Positions 1 through 5,762 of a stretch of DNA of 5,762 nt are shown here, one piece after another. Source of the DNA: DATKEH01 sp035546355 (GTDB taxonomy: Bacteria; Acidobacteriota; Thermoanaerobaculia; Multivoradales; JAIOJS01); NCBI GenBank assembly GCA_035546355.1, contig DATKEH010000144.1, positions 1-5,762 of the forward strand, read 5' to 3'. The notes beneath the pieces were generated by a model. It was not told where the DNA came from. It did not search any database and saw only the letters and a list, made by a program, of their open reading frames with translations. Numbering within the stretch: position 1 is the stretch's first letter; every line of letters starts with the position of its first letter. The translations under genes were made by a program, and so were the position numbers.

Positions 1-1361
1 AGCTGTCGCAGGGTGATCTCTCCTCCCCGCGCCTCGTCCGGGTCGGCCTGCCGCAGCACGCCGGTGAAGAAGGCGGTGACGGCCTCGGCCCGCAGTCGCT
101 CGCGCTCGGCCAGCCGCGCCTGCTGCAGCAGGCCCAGCACCACCACCACGATGGCGCCGAGCGCCAGGGCGGCCGCGGCCACCGCCCCCGGGCGCCGGCG
201 GGCGAGCTTGCGGGCCCGATAGGCCAGCGACGGCGGCCGCGCCGCGACCGGCAGCCCGCGCAGGTGGCGGCGCAGGTCGTCCGCCAGCGCCTCGACCGAG
301 GCGTAGCGCTCCGCCGGTTCGCGCCGTAGGGCGCGCAGCGCGATGGCGTCCAGGTCCCCGGCGAGGTGCCGCGCGAGCTGCGGCTGGCGGGCCGCACGGC
401 TCGGGGGCCGGGGATCCTCCTCGCAGATGGCCCGCATCACGGCCTGGGTGGTGGTGCCCTGCGCCGCGTGCGGCGAGCGACCGGCGAGCAGCCGGTAGAG
501 CAGCGCCCCCAGGCCCCAGACGTCGGTGGCGGTGGTGATCGGGCCGCCGGTGAGCTGCTCGGGCGCGGCGAACTGCGGCGTCAGGGGGTGCAGCCCGGTG
601 CGAGTGGGCCCACCGTCGCCCCCCTCGTCGAGCAGCTTGGCGATGCCGAAGTCCAGCAGCTTCACCCCTCCTTCGGCGGTGACCAGGATGTTGCCCGGCT
701 TGAGGTCGCGGTGCACCACCAGCCGCCGGTGGGCGGCGGCCACCGCGTCGCACACCGCGAGCACCAGCGCCAGCCGGTCGCGCACGCCGAGGTCCCGGCC
801 CTCGCAGTAGGCGTCGATCGGCTCCCCCTCGACGTGCTCCATCACCAGGTAGGGGACGCCCTCCGCCGTCACCCCTCCGTCCAGGAGCCGGGCGATGTTG
901 GGGTGCTCGAGGCCGGCGAGGATCTGCCGCTCGGCTCGCAAGCGGCGGGGCAGGTCGTCGGAGGCCTCCCAGTCCGGCACGATCTTGAGCGCCACGCGCT
1001 TGGAGAAGGCGCCGTCGTCGCGCTCGGCCAGCCACACCACCCCCATGCCCCCGCGGCCGAGCACCTCGACCAGCCGATAGGGGCCGATGCGCTGACCCGT
1101 TCCGGCCGGGGGCGCGGCGCTCAGCTCCTCCTCCAGCGCGGCCAGCAGGTGGGGCGCGCGGTCGCCGAGCGCTCCGGCACCGTCTGGCGGCGGATCCTCG
1201 GCGGCGGCGAGGAGACGGTCGACCTCGCCGCGCAAGGCAGGGTCGCCACCACAGGCGCCGTCCACGAACGCCCCACGCTCGGCGGGCTTCAGCTCGAGAG
1301 CGGCGGCGAAGATCTCGTAGGCGCGCCGCGCGCGCCCAGGCTCGTCGGATGTCGCGGACAC
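1..1361 (-). CDS. Receptor-type Ser/Thr protein kinase (Hanks/PknB-like), C-terminus beyond window edge
   Basis: ATP-dependent Ser/Thr kinase anchored in the inner membrane, with a cytoplasmic catalytic domain; 453 codons are visible and the gene runs off the left edge. Residues 12-52 form a short helical N-terminal segment (YEIFAAALELKPAER...) typical of such kinases encoded beside sigma factors. The kinase domain spans about 95-370: glycine loop GRGGMGVVW (102-110), ATP-binding K126 in VALK, helix-C E144, catalytic HRDLKPGN (217-224), DFG (237-239), APE (266-268) and D280-VWG. All key residues are present and it is an RD kinase. T253, T255 and T261 in the activation segment are possible phosphosites. 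One membrane span lies at about 392-412, followed by a charged segment and then TAFFTGVLRQADPDEARG, which in relatives precedes TPR repeats (off window, inferred). The start is GTG at 1361, which keeps the N-terminal helix; the next in-frame GTG is at codon 33. It sits 31 bp after the sigma gene, so co-transcription is likely. The kinase call is near certain; its substrate is unknown. Confidence 0.95.
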   Translation of the reverse strand, partial: MSATSDEPGRARRAYEIFAAALELKPAERGAFVDGACGGDPALRGEVDRLLAAAEDPPPDGAGALGDRAPHLLAALEEELSAAPPAGTGQRIGPYRLVEVLGRGGMGVVWLAERDDGAFSKRVALKIVPDWEASDDLPRRLRAERQILAGLEHPNIARLLDGGVTAEGVPYLVMEHVEGEPIDAYCEGRDLGVRDRLALVLAVCDAVAAAHRRLVVHRDLKPGNILVTAEGGVKLLDFGIAKLLDEGGDGGPTRTGLHPLTPQFAAPEQLTGGPITTATDVWGLGALLYRLLAGRSPHAAQGTTTQAVMRAICEEDPRPPSRAARQPQLARHLAGDLDAIALRALRREPAERYASVEALADDLRRHLRGLPVAARPPSLAYRARKLARRRPGAVAAAALALGAIVVVVLGLLQQARLAERERLRAEAVTAFFTGVLRQADPDEARGGEITLRQ

Positions 1362-1377
1362 GATGGCCGCGATGTTA

Positions 1378-1382
1378 CTCCC
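1378..1382 (-). promoter_or_regulatory. Possible weak ribosome binding site for the kinase gene
   Basis: GGGAG in the 31-bp gap between the sigma stop and the kinase start is the only purine-rich match to anti-SD there. It lies 16 nt before the GTG at 1361, longer than the usual 5-10. Either initiation is weak and coupled to translation of the sigma gene, or the true start is a rarer codon nearer the site, such as ATC at 1373. No ATG is available in this stretch. Confidence 0.35.
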
Positions 1383-1392
1383 GAGATCGCCC

Positions 1393-1950
1393 TCAGCCCG
1401 CCAGCTGCGCCTGCAGCCAGGCGCGGGCCCGGGTCCAGTCGCGCTGCACGGTGCGGGTGGAGAGCGCCAGGGCGCCGGCCGTCTCCTCCTCCGAGAGACC
1501 GGCGAAGAAGCGGCACTCCACCACCCGGATCAGCCGCGGGTCGAGCTCGCCCAGCCGCCTCAGGGCCTCGTCCAGGGCCAGCAGCATCTCCGCCTCCTCC
1601 TCGACCGCCACGGTGGCGGCATCCAGCGTCAGGTGGACCTGCTCCCCGCCGCGCTTGCGGGCCTGGCGCCGGCGGGCGAAATCGACCACCACCTGGCGCA
1701 TGGCGCGCGCGGCGACGGCGAGGAAGTGGCGCCGGCTCTCGCCGGGGATCCGCGTCTGGTCCACCAGCTTGAGATAGACCTCGTGCACCAGCGCGGTGGT
1801 GTCGAGGTGGCCGCGGCGATGGCCGGCGAGCTGGCGGCGGGCGAGGCGGCGCAGATCGTCGTAGACCAGCGGCACCAGGCGGTCCAGGGCCCCGACGTCG
1901 CCGGCCTGGTGCGCCTGCAGGAGGCGGGTGACCTCACCGGGGGATCCCAA
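1393..1950 (-). CDS. ECF-like RNA polymerase sigma factor (Sig-70_X6 / TIGR02999-like)
   Basis: A 185-residue sigma factor that would direct RNA polymerase to a specific promoter set. Region 2 spans about 8-100, including LVPLVYDDLRRLARRQ (25-40), TTALVHEVYLKLVD (51-64) and the -10-recognition part FLAVAARAMRQVVVDFARRR (76-95). A linker (101-120) follows, then region 4 (about 122-183) with the helix-turn-helix LSEEETAGALALSTRTVQRD (152-171) that reads the -35 element. The TALVHE-YLKL signature and the length fit the ECF-like family common in Acidobacteriota and Planctomycetota. The DAED-type motif of region 2.2 is replaced by D50-T-T-A. The start is inferred as TTG at 1950: an in-frame TAG lies 15 nt upstream, and the next possible start (GTG, codon 26) would cut into region 2.1. 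No good Shine-Dalgarno precedes the TTG. It lies 23 bp after the arrestin-like gene and 31 bp before the kinase gene. No anti-sigma gene is next to it, so the kinase is the likely regulator. Confidence 0.93.
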   Translation of the reverse strand: MGSPGEVTRLLQAHQAGDVGALDRLVPLVYDDLRRLARRQLAGHRRGHLDTTALVHEVYLKLVDQTRIPGESRRHFLAVAARAMRQVVVDFARRRQARKRGGEQVHLTLDAATVAVEEEAEMLLALDEALRRLGELDPRLIRVVECRFFAGLSEEETAGALALSTRTVQRDWTRARAWLQAQLAG

Positions 1951-1959
1951 GGTCCGGCG

Positions 1960-1965
1960 ATTCTA
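1960..1965 (-). promoter_or_regulatory. Possible -10 element for sigma/kinase transcription
   Basis: TAGAAT (5 of 6 to TATAAT) lies on the minus strand in the 23-bp gap before the sigma gene and overlaps the in-frame TAG stop there. Transcription would begin at about 1953, almost at the TTG start at 1950, giving a leaderless or near-leaderless mRNA. That would fit the missing Shine-Dalgarno. No convincing -35 is found 15-18 bp upstream, so this is tentative; the sigma gene may instead be read from the upstream gene's promoter. Confidence 0.25.
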
Positions 1966-1973
1966 GCCCGCGT

Positions 1974-3059
1974 TCAAGGGTGCACCAGCAGGAGGCGCTT
2001 TTTCTCCCAGTCCGCGCCGCCTTTCACCCTCACGCGCACCGTCAGCCACCAGTTGAGCTGGTACCAGCTGAACCCCAGCGAGGGAGGCGGACGGTCCGGG
2101 ACTGGGACGCTGCCTTCGACCTGCAACGGGTGGCCCGCGCCGAGCTCCCGCCGCCCCGCCAGCTCGACCTCCTGGCGATGGACCGTATGGGTCTTCCGCT
2201 CGCGCCGCCGCTTCTCGCCGTGAGGGTCCACCCGTTCCTCCCCCTCGAGAGTCGCGCGGACGCTCTCCAGCACCACCCGGCTGCGCGGCATCAGCATCAG
2301 GCGGACGTCGACCTCGCTGCCACCCCGCGCCGAGACCGGCTGCACCTCCAGCCGCACCTCCCCCAGCCGCCGTTGCGCCAGCCAGTTGCCCAGGAACAGG
2401 CGCCAGGCGGCCACCCCGAGCATCGTGAGGACCGCGACCACCACCAGCAGGATGATCGCCGCCTCCGCGGGAGTCGTGCGGCCGCTCAGCGCCAGGAAGA
2501 CGGAGAGGGCGATGAGCAGCGCGCCCACCGCGAACGGCGCCAGCGCCAGGAGCAGGCAGCCGATCTGCACCGCCCGCGGCAGCGTCGCCGGCGGCGGCGC
2601 CGCGCCCGGGCGCTCCTCCTCGAGCACGTCGTACGCCACGTGGTGCATCGCCGAGCTCTGCTGGTAGAGGCCCCCCCAGTCCGGCTCGGCCTCGGGGTCG
2701 GCGACCAGCGAGATCTCCTGCTTCGCCACCGGGTCGAAGCCGCGCACCCTGGCCCGCGCCTCCACCCACCAGTCGACCCGCACCAGCTGGCCGTCGTAGG
2801 ACAGGGGGACCCGGGGCAGCTCGAGGACGAACGGGTACGAGGTCACACTACCGGCGGGCCACTCTCCCGTGAAGAGGGTGACCTCCTCCGTCCCGCCCTG
2901 CCGGGAGCGGGGGCCGACGCCCCACTGGCCGCGCACCGTCAATCCCCCGCAGTCGACCGCGGCGTCGCTGCGCACCCGCACGCTGCCGCGCACGCTCTCG
3001 CCCGCACGGTACTCCGTGCGCCCCCCTTCCAGCTCGATCTGCAGCTCGCAGCGCGCCAT
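1974..3059 (-). CDS. Membrane protein with two arrestin-like beta-sandwich lobes split by a transmembrane hairpin
   Basis: A 361-residue protein. Residues 1-125 resemble an arrestin-N/Spo0M-type beta sandwich: ELQIELEGGRTEYRAGESVRG (5-25), then YPFVLELPRVPLSYDG (75-90) and VDWWVEARARVRG (95-107). An acidic, proline-rich linker (about 120-160) leads to two membrane spans, about 164-191 and 199-219, joined by a short loop. The C-terminal lobe (about 232-361) is again beta-rich and ends with a second copy of the WW signature, LNWWLTVRVRVKG (335-347). There is no signal peptide, and arginines follow span 2 (R220, R229, R230), so both lobes probably face the cytoplasm. The ATG start is supported by AGGAGG 5 nt upstream. 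It is the first gene of the same-strand group with the sigma factor and kinase. The fold call rests on sequence pattern only; the function is unknown, and a scaffold or adaptor role is inferred from the arrestin fold. Confidence 0.85.
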   Translation of the reverse strand: MARCELQIELEGGRTEYRAGESVRGSVRVRSDAAVDCGGLTVRGQWGVGPRSRQGGTEEVTLFTGEWPAGSVTSYPFVLELPRVPLSYDGQLVRVDWWVEARARVRGFDPVAKQEISLVADPEAEPDWGGLYQQSSAMHHVAYDVLEEERPGAAPPPATLPRAVQIGCLLLALAPFAVGALLIALSVFLALSGRTTPAEAAIILLVVVAVLTMLGVAAWRLFLGNWLAQRRLGEVRLEVQPVSARGGSEVDVRLMLMPRSRVVLESVRATLEGEERVDPHGEKRRRERKTHTVHRQEVELAGRRELGAGHPLQVEGSVPVPDRPPPSLGFSWYQLNWWLTVRVRVKGGADWEKKRLLLVHP

Positions 3060-3064
3060 GCCCG

Positions 3065-3070
3065 CCTCCT
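3065..3070 (-). promoter_or_regulatory. Strong ribosome binding site of the arrestin-like gene
   Basis: AGGAGG on the minus strand, 5 nt before the ATG at 3059. It decides the start: the open frame continues far upstream (antisense to the HEAT gene), but this SD and the beginning of the arrestin-like pattern both point to the ATG at 3059. Confidence 0.8.
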
Positions 3071-3092
3071 CGGTGAATGCGATCTGCCGCCG

Positions 3093-3101
3093 AGGATACC
3101 A
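3093..3101 (-). promoter_or_regulatory. Possible extended -10 for the arrestin-like gene
   Basis: TGGTATCCT on the minus strand fits the extended -10 pattern TGn-TATnnT (4 of 6 in the hexamer). It would place the transcript start near 3086, about 27 nt before the ATG, leaving room for the AGGAGG. No -35 is recognisable upstream, which extended -10 promoters can tolerate. An alternative sigma factor could equally be used. Confidence 0.22.
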
Positions 3102-3149
3102 GCCACTTCCCCGTGGCGGAGCGCGGCCCCGGCTTGCGTACTCGAGGGT

Positions 3150-3155
3150 GAGGAG
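3150..3155 (+). promoter_or_regulatory. Ribosome binding site of the HEAT-repeat gene
   Basis: GAGGAG, 9 nt before the ATG at 3165. It fixes that start within a frame that is open much further upstream, and the signal peptide begins directly at this ATG. Confidence 0.75.
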
Positions 3156-3164
3156 ACCGCTCGC

Positions 3165-5018
3165 ATGCCAACCTACCGCACCCCCCTGGCCGTCGCTCTC
3201 GTGGCCGCGTGCCTGGCCGCACCCGCCGCCGTTCGCGCCGGCGACGAGCCGCTCGCCGCCATCCTCGCCTCGGGCGCCCTGGCCGATCCCGCCAACCCGG
3301 TGCTGCTCGACGTCCTGCAGGTCGAGGGCGAGGTGGCGCTGGCGGAGGCCCACCGGGAGCAGGCGATGGGCCAGTTGGTGGCAGCCCTCGAGGAGGACAC
3401 GCTGGTCTCGCCCCTGGAGATGCTCGACCTGCCGGCGATGTTCCGCATGACCCTGGGTAGTGGGCTCAAGGAGGCCGTGCGGCCCGAGAACCTGCTGCGC
3501 TCGGCGCTGGGCCAGCCCGCCCGGCCGCGGCCAGGCCAGCAGCAGCAGGCGCAACGCCAGATCGAGGAGATGCTGACCGACCCCTGGGTGCGCGGCCTGG
3601 CGGCGGCCCGCGCCCTGGCGAGGGCCGGCCGCGGCTCGTCCACCCATGCCTTCTACCGCGGTTGCCTGCAGTGGAGCCTCACCGTGGATTGGTTGCGCGA
3701 CCGCTGCGCCGGCGAGGCGGTGGCGTCGCTGGGCCGCGAGCACGCCGCGGCGCTGTTCCTGGCCATGCTGGAGAACCCCTACCTGGACCTCGGCATCGAT
3801 TTCCGCGCCCTGGGGGTCGAGCCGCCGCGGCAGCAGCCGGTCCCCCAGGTCGAGGCGGCGGCGCTGGTGGGCGTCGGCCGCCTGCTGGCGAGCGACGAGT
3901 ACTCCGGTGGCGCGAGACGGGCGCTGCTGGACAGAGCTCTGCGCGTCGCCAGCGAGGGGCGCGAGCAGCCGCAGGTGCAGGCAGCGCTGGTCGAGGCGCT
4001 GGCCGCCGCCCGCGATCCGCGGGCGGTGGAGCCGCTGCGCCGCTTCGCCCACGGCGGCAAGGCCTCGCGCCGCGGCGCCCCGGTGACCGCGGAAGTACAG
4101 GCCGAAGCCTGGCGGGCCTTGGCCCTGGCCTACGGCGACGCCGACGCCGTGCAGCGGCTCGAGCGGCAGCTGCGCCGCGGCGAACCCGAGGAGCGCTTCG
4201 CCGCCGGGCGCACCCTGCTGCTCGCCGGCCGCGACAGCGGCCACCGCTGGGCCGAGGAGTACCTGGCGCGGCAGACGATCCCGATCCAGGAGCCGGACTT
4301 CCGCCCTTCCGTGGTGCGCGCCCTGGCGCAGGCCGGCCAGCCGCGCGGGCGGGCTCTGCTGCAGGGGGTGCTCGGCCGCGGCCACCACAGCGACTGGCTG
4401 GAGGCCTGGATCGCCGCAGCCCTGGTCGAGCTGGGCGACGCCGGCCGCATCGCGGCGCTGGGGCCGGCCCTCGACCAGGAGCACTGGGACCTCGGCCGCC
4501 GCACCGCGGGGATGTGGCTCCGTATGCTCCGCCCACTGATGTGGGAGGCGGCGCGCACCGCCGCCGGCATCCCCAGCGACCGCGCCGGGCAGCTGGTGCT
4601 CGACTTCGCCTTCGGCGCCCGCGATCGGGCCATCCAGCACGCCGCCGAGCAGCAGCGCCGCACCGCGCAGCTGCGCTGGCAGATCGCCGACAGCCTCGGC
4701 GAGCTCGACCATCCGGCGGCGGTACCGCTGCTCGCCCGGCTGCTGGAAGACGGAAGCGATTCGGTGCGGCTGACGGCGATCGCCGCGCTGCTGCGGCAAA
4801 CCGACGTCGCGGCGGCGCCGGTCAAGGCGCGGGCCCTCGAGCTCGACTACGGCGAGCAGGCGGGGCGGTCGCGCAACCCGGAGGTGCGGGCGGCGCTGCT
4901 GCGCGACCTCCTCCTCCACCACCGTGGAGAGGCGGCGACGGCGACGGTGCTCGCCGCGCCGCAGCGCCTTCCCGACTCGTCGGTGCGGTTCCTGGCCCTC
5001 GCCGCCGCGGCGCACTGA
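3165..5018 (+). CDS. Exported HEAT-repeat-like protein of unknown role
   Basis: A 617-residue alpha-helical repeat protein, probably a protein-binding scaffold outside the cytoplasm. An N-terminal signal peptide is visible: R5, then hydrophobic LAVALVAACLAAPAA, with possible signal peptidase I cleavage after VRA (25). VAAC (13-16) also fits a minimal lipobox, so it could instead be a lipoprotein anchored at C16. Residues 26-225 are helical without clear repeats and include a glutamine-rich stretch GQQQQAQRQ (124-132). From about 230 on, degenerate HEAT-like units of about 30 residues follow, for example 268-295, 309-337, 340-368, 376-405, 411-437 and 502-530 (ADSLGELDHPAAVPLLARLL), then 531-545 and 570-590. 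No catalytic motif is seen. The start is set by GAGGAG and the signal peptide. It is divergent from the arrestin-like gene and its stop is 3 bp from that of the convergent hydrolase gene. HEAT/PBS-lyase-like repeats are the best reading; other alpha-solenoids are possible. Confidence 0.87.
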   Translation: MPTYRTPLAVALVAACLAAPAAVRAGDEPLAAILASGALADPANPVLLDVLQVEGEVALAEAHREQAMGQLVAALEEDTLVSPLEMLDLPAMFRMTLGSGLKEAVRPENLLRSALGQPARPRPGQQQQAQRQIEEMLTDPWVRGLAAARALARAGRGSSTHAFYRGCLQWSLTVDWLRDRCAGEAVASLGREHAAALFLAMLENPYLDLGIDFRALGVEPPRQQPVPQVEAAALVGVGRLLASDEYSGGARRALLDRALRVASEGREQPQVQAALVEALAAARDPRAVEPLRRFAHGGKASRRGAPVTAEVQAEAWRALALAYGDADAVQRLERQLRRGEPEERFAAGRTLLLAGRDSGHRWAEEYLARQTIPIQEPDFRPSVVRALAQAGQPRGRALLQGVLGRGHHSDWLEAWIAAALVELGDAGRIAALGPALDQEHWDLGRRTAGMWLRMLRPLMWEAARTAAGIPSDRAGQLVLDFAFGARDRAIQHAAEQQRRTAQLRWQIADSLGELDHPAAVPLLARLLEDGSDSVRLTAIAALLRQTDVAAAPVKARALELDYGEQAGRSRNPEVRAALLRDLLLHHRGEAATATVLAAPQRLPDSSVRFLALAAAAH

Positions 5019-5021
5019 CAG

Positions 5022-5762
5022 CTACGATCCCTCGGCTGGCGCGCCCGCGAGCCCCAGTATCCGCAGCCAGCGCAGCATCGGCCCGAGCGCCAACTCCGGC
5101 GCCGGAGTGCCCCGCCGCCAGGCCGCCGCGTCCTCGGGCGTGGCGTGGACGGTGTAGCCGTGCGCCATCTGCGGCAGCTCGACGTAGGTCGCCGAGCCCG
5201 GCCGTAGCCGCTCGCGGGTGGCGGCGATGGTGCGGTGGCCGTGCGCCAGCTCGAACTGGTCGTATTCGGCGTAGAGCACCAGCACCGGCGCGGCGATGGC
5301 GGCCCAGGCGGCGAGGAAGTCCTTCTGCGCCGCCTGCTGGTGCCAGGAGTAGGGGCGGCCGTAGTGGACGCGATCGCCGGTGCCGCGGATCCTTTCCCAG
5401 ACGTCGGCGAGCTCGGGGCGCTCGGCGGCGATCGCCTCCGGGGTCTTGCCGCGCAGCAGGTACTCGACGTGGAACTCGGCGTGGCGTCGCATGCGGCCGT
5501 CGATCTCGCGCGGATCCAGGTCGCCACGCTCGAAGCCGATGCGGTCGAAGAGCAGCATGCGCTCGAAGTAGGTGAGCGCGCCGCCGCCGGCGACGATCAC
5601 CCCCGCGACCGGCCGGCCCTGGGCGAGCAGCGGCGCCACCGTGCCGCCCAGGCTGCTGCCCCAGAGCACCAGCCGGCCGGCATCGACCCAGGGGTGCCGG
5701 GACAGCTGGTCGAGGACGTGGCGGTAGTGGGCCACCTCGGTGTCGTAGTCGAGCTCGTGGCA
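5022..5762 (-). CDS. Alpha/beta-fold serine hydrolase (S9/S15-like esterase or peptidase), N-terminus beyond window edge
   Basis: The visible 246 residues are the C-terminal part of an alpha/beta hydrolase that would cleave ester or amide bonds. The nucleophile elbow is GSSLG (35-39 of the fragment; S37), after the strand RLVLWG. The likely acid is D168 in VLVLYAEYDQFE (160-171), and the histidine is H201 in LPQMAHGYT, so a full Ser-Asp-His triad is present. Residues about 65-150 form a helical insert between the nucleophile and acid strands, as in cap-bearing members. The segment before the elbow (ELDYDTEVAHYRHVLDQL, 3-20) is conserved in related hydrolases, so the GTG at 5735 is probably internal and the start lies off window; the oxyanion-loop region and any signal peptide cannot be seen. 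It converges with the HEAT-repeat gene, so it is not co-transcribed with it. The substrate cannot be predicted. Confidence 0.9.
   Translation of the reverse strand, partial: CHELDYDTEVAHYRHVLDQLSRHPWVDAGRLVLWGSSLGGTVAPLLAQGRPVAGVIVAGGGALTYFERMLLFDRIGFERGDLDPREIDGRMRRHAEFHVEYLLRGKTPEAIAAERPELADVWERIRGTGDRVHYGRPYSWHQQAAQKDFLAAWAAIAAPVLVLYAEYDQFELAHGHRTIAATRERLRPGSATYVELPQMAHGYTVHATPEDAAAWRRGTPAPELALGPMLRWLRILGLAGAPAEGS

Larger units (their letters stand above)
3060..3164. promoter_or_regulatory. Divergent intergenic region
   Basis: This 105-bp stretch separates the two divergent starts and should hold the promoters of both the arrestin-like/sigma/kinase group and the HEAT-repeat gene. Ribosome binding sites occur at both ends. 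No inverted repeat that would clearly mark an operator was seen, and no clear -35/-10 pair is visible for the plus strand. Confidence 0.5.

Noticed and set aside
1939..1956. Weak hairpin potential around the sigma TTG start (GGACC...GATCC on the minus strand) that might hide the start codon.
   Set aside because: The stem is only about five pairs with an internal mismatch and a four-base loop, too weak to claim as a regulatory element.
366..2223. Plus-strand open frames of 468 and 286 codons opposite the kinase and sigma genes.
   Set aside because: They encode compositionally biased sequence with no domain or motif, while the minus strand has complete kinase and sigma motifs in the same place.
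3060..5015. Uninterrupted minus-strand frame extending the arrestin-like gene through the whole HEAT-repeat gene (about 1013 codons in total).
   Set aside because: The antisense protein is low-complexity (rich in R, Q, G, A) with no recognisable domain, while the plus strand has an SD, a signal peptide and helical repeats. The AGGAGG at 3070-3065 sets the true start at 3059. Long open antisense frames are common at this GC content.
412..5517. Several GGATCC sites (for example at 412-417, near 1192, 1745, 1941, 5386 and 5512), more than base composition would suggest.
   Set aside because: They lie inside coding sequence, often at Asp-Pro or Gly-Ser codons, with irregular spacing and no shared flanks. 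Numbers are too small to argue for a biological signal.
3662..5575. A 637-codon plus-strand frame overlapping the HEAT-repeat gene in another phase and running into the hydrolase gene.
   Set aside because: It is an Arg/Ala/Gly/Pro-rich translation without motifs and crosses two supported genes; a GC-driven shadow.

Overview
The window is very GC-rich (roughly 70-75% by eye) and almost fully coding. It reads as chromosome from a GC-rich bacterium with eukaryote-like signalling genes. An ECF-type sigma factor directly followed by a Hanks-type Ser/Thr kinase with a cytoplasmic kinase domain, a single membrane span and a C-terminal extension is a layout I associate most with Acidobacteriota (Thermoanaerobaculia/Holophagae-like). 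Planctomycetota, Myxococcota or Gemmatimonadota remain possible. No rRNA, tRNA, CRISPR array, insertion sequence or attachment site is visible.

Layout. On the minus strand, read from right to left, three closely packed genes run from 3059 to the left edge: a membrane protein with two arrestin-like lobes (3059-1974), a 23-bp gap, an ECF-like sigma factor (1950-1393), a 31-bp gap, and a receptor-type Ser/Thr protein kinase (from 1361, running off the left edge before its C-terminal domain). A 105-bp divergent intergenic region (3060-3164) separates this group from a plus-strand gene for an exported HEAT-repeat-like protein (3165-5018). That gene converges, with only 3 bp between stop codons, on a minus-strand alpha/beta serine hydrolase (5762-5022) whose N-terminus lies beyond the right edge.

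How the genes may work together. The sigma factor and kinase look like a kinase-controlled transcription switch. In sigma region 2.2, where classical ECF factors carry an acidic DAED-type motif that contacts the polymerase clamp, this protein has D-T-T-A, with two threonines. The neighbouring kinase keeps all the catalytic motifs. The arrestin-like membrane protein is the first gene of the same-strand group and may share its regulation. The HEAT-repeat protein and the hydrolase are neighbours without a proven functional link.

Long open frames on other strands and phases (for example antisense to the HEAT gene) are expected at this GC content and are not annotated as genes.
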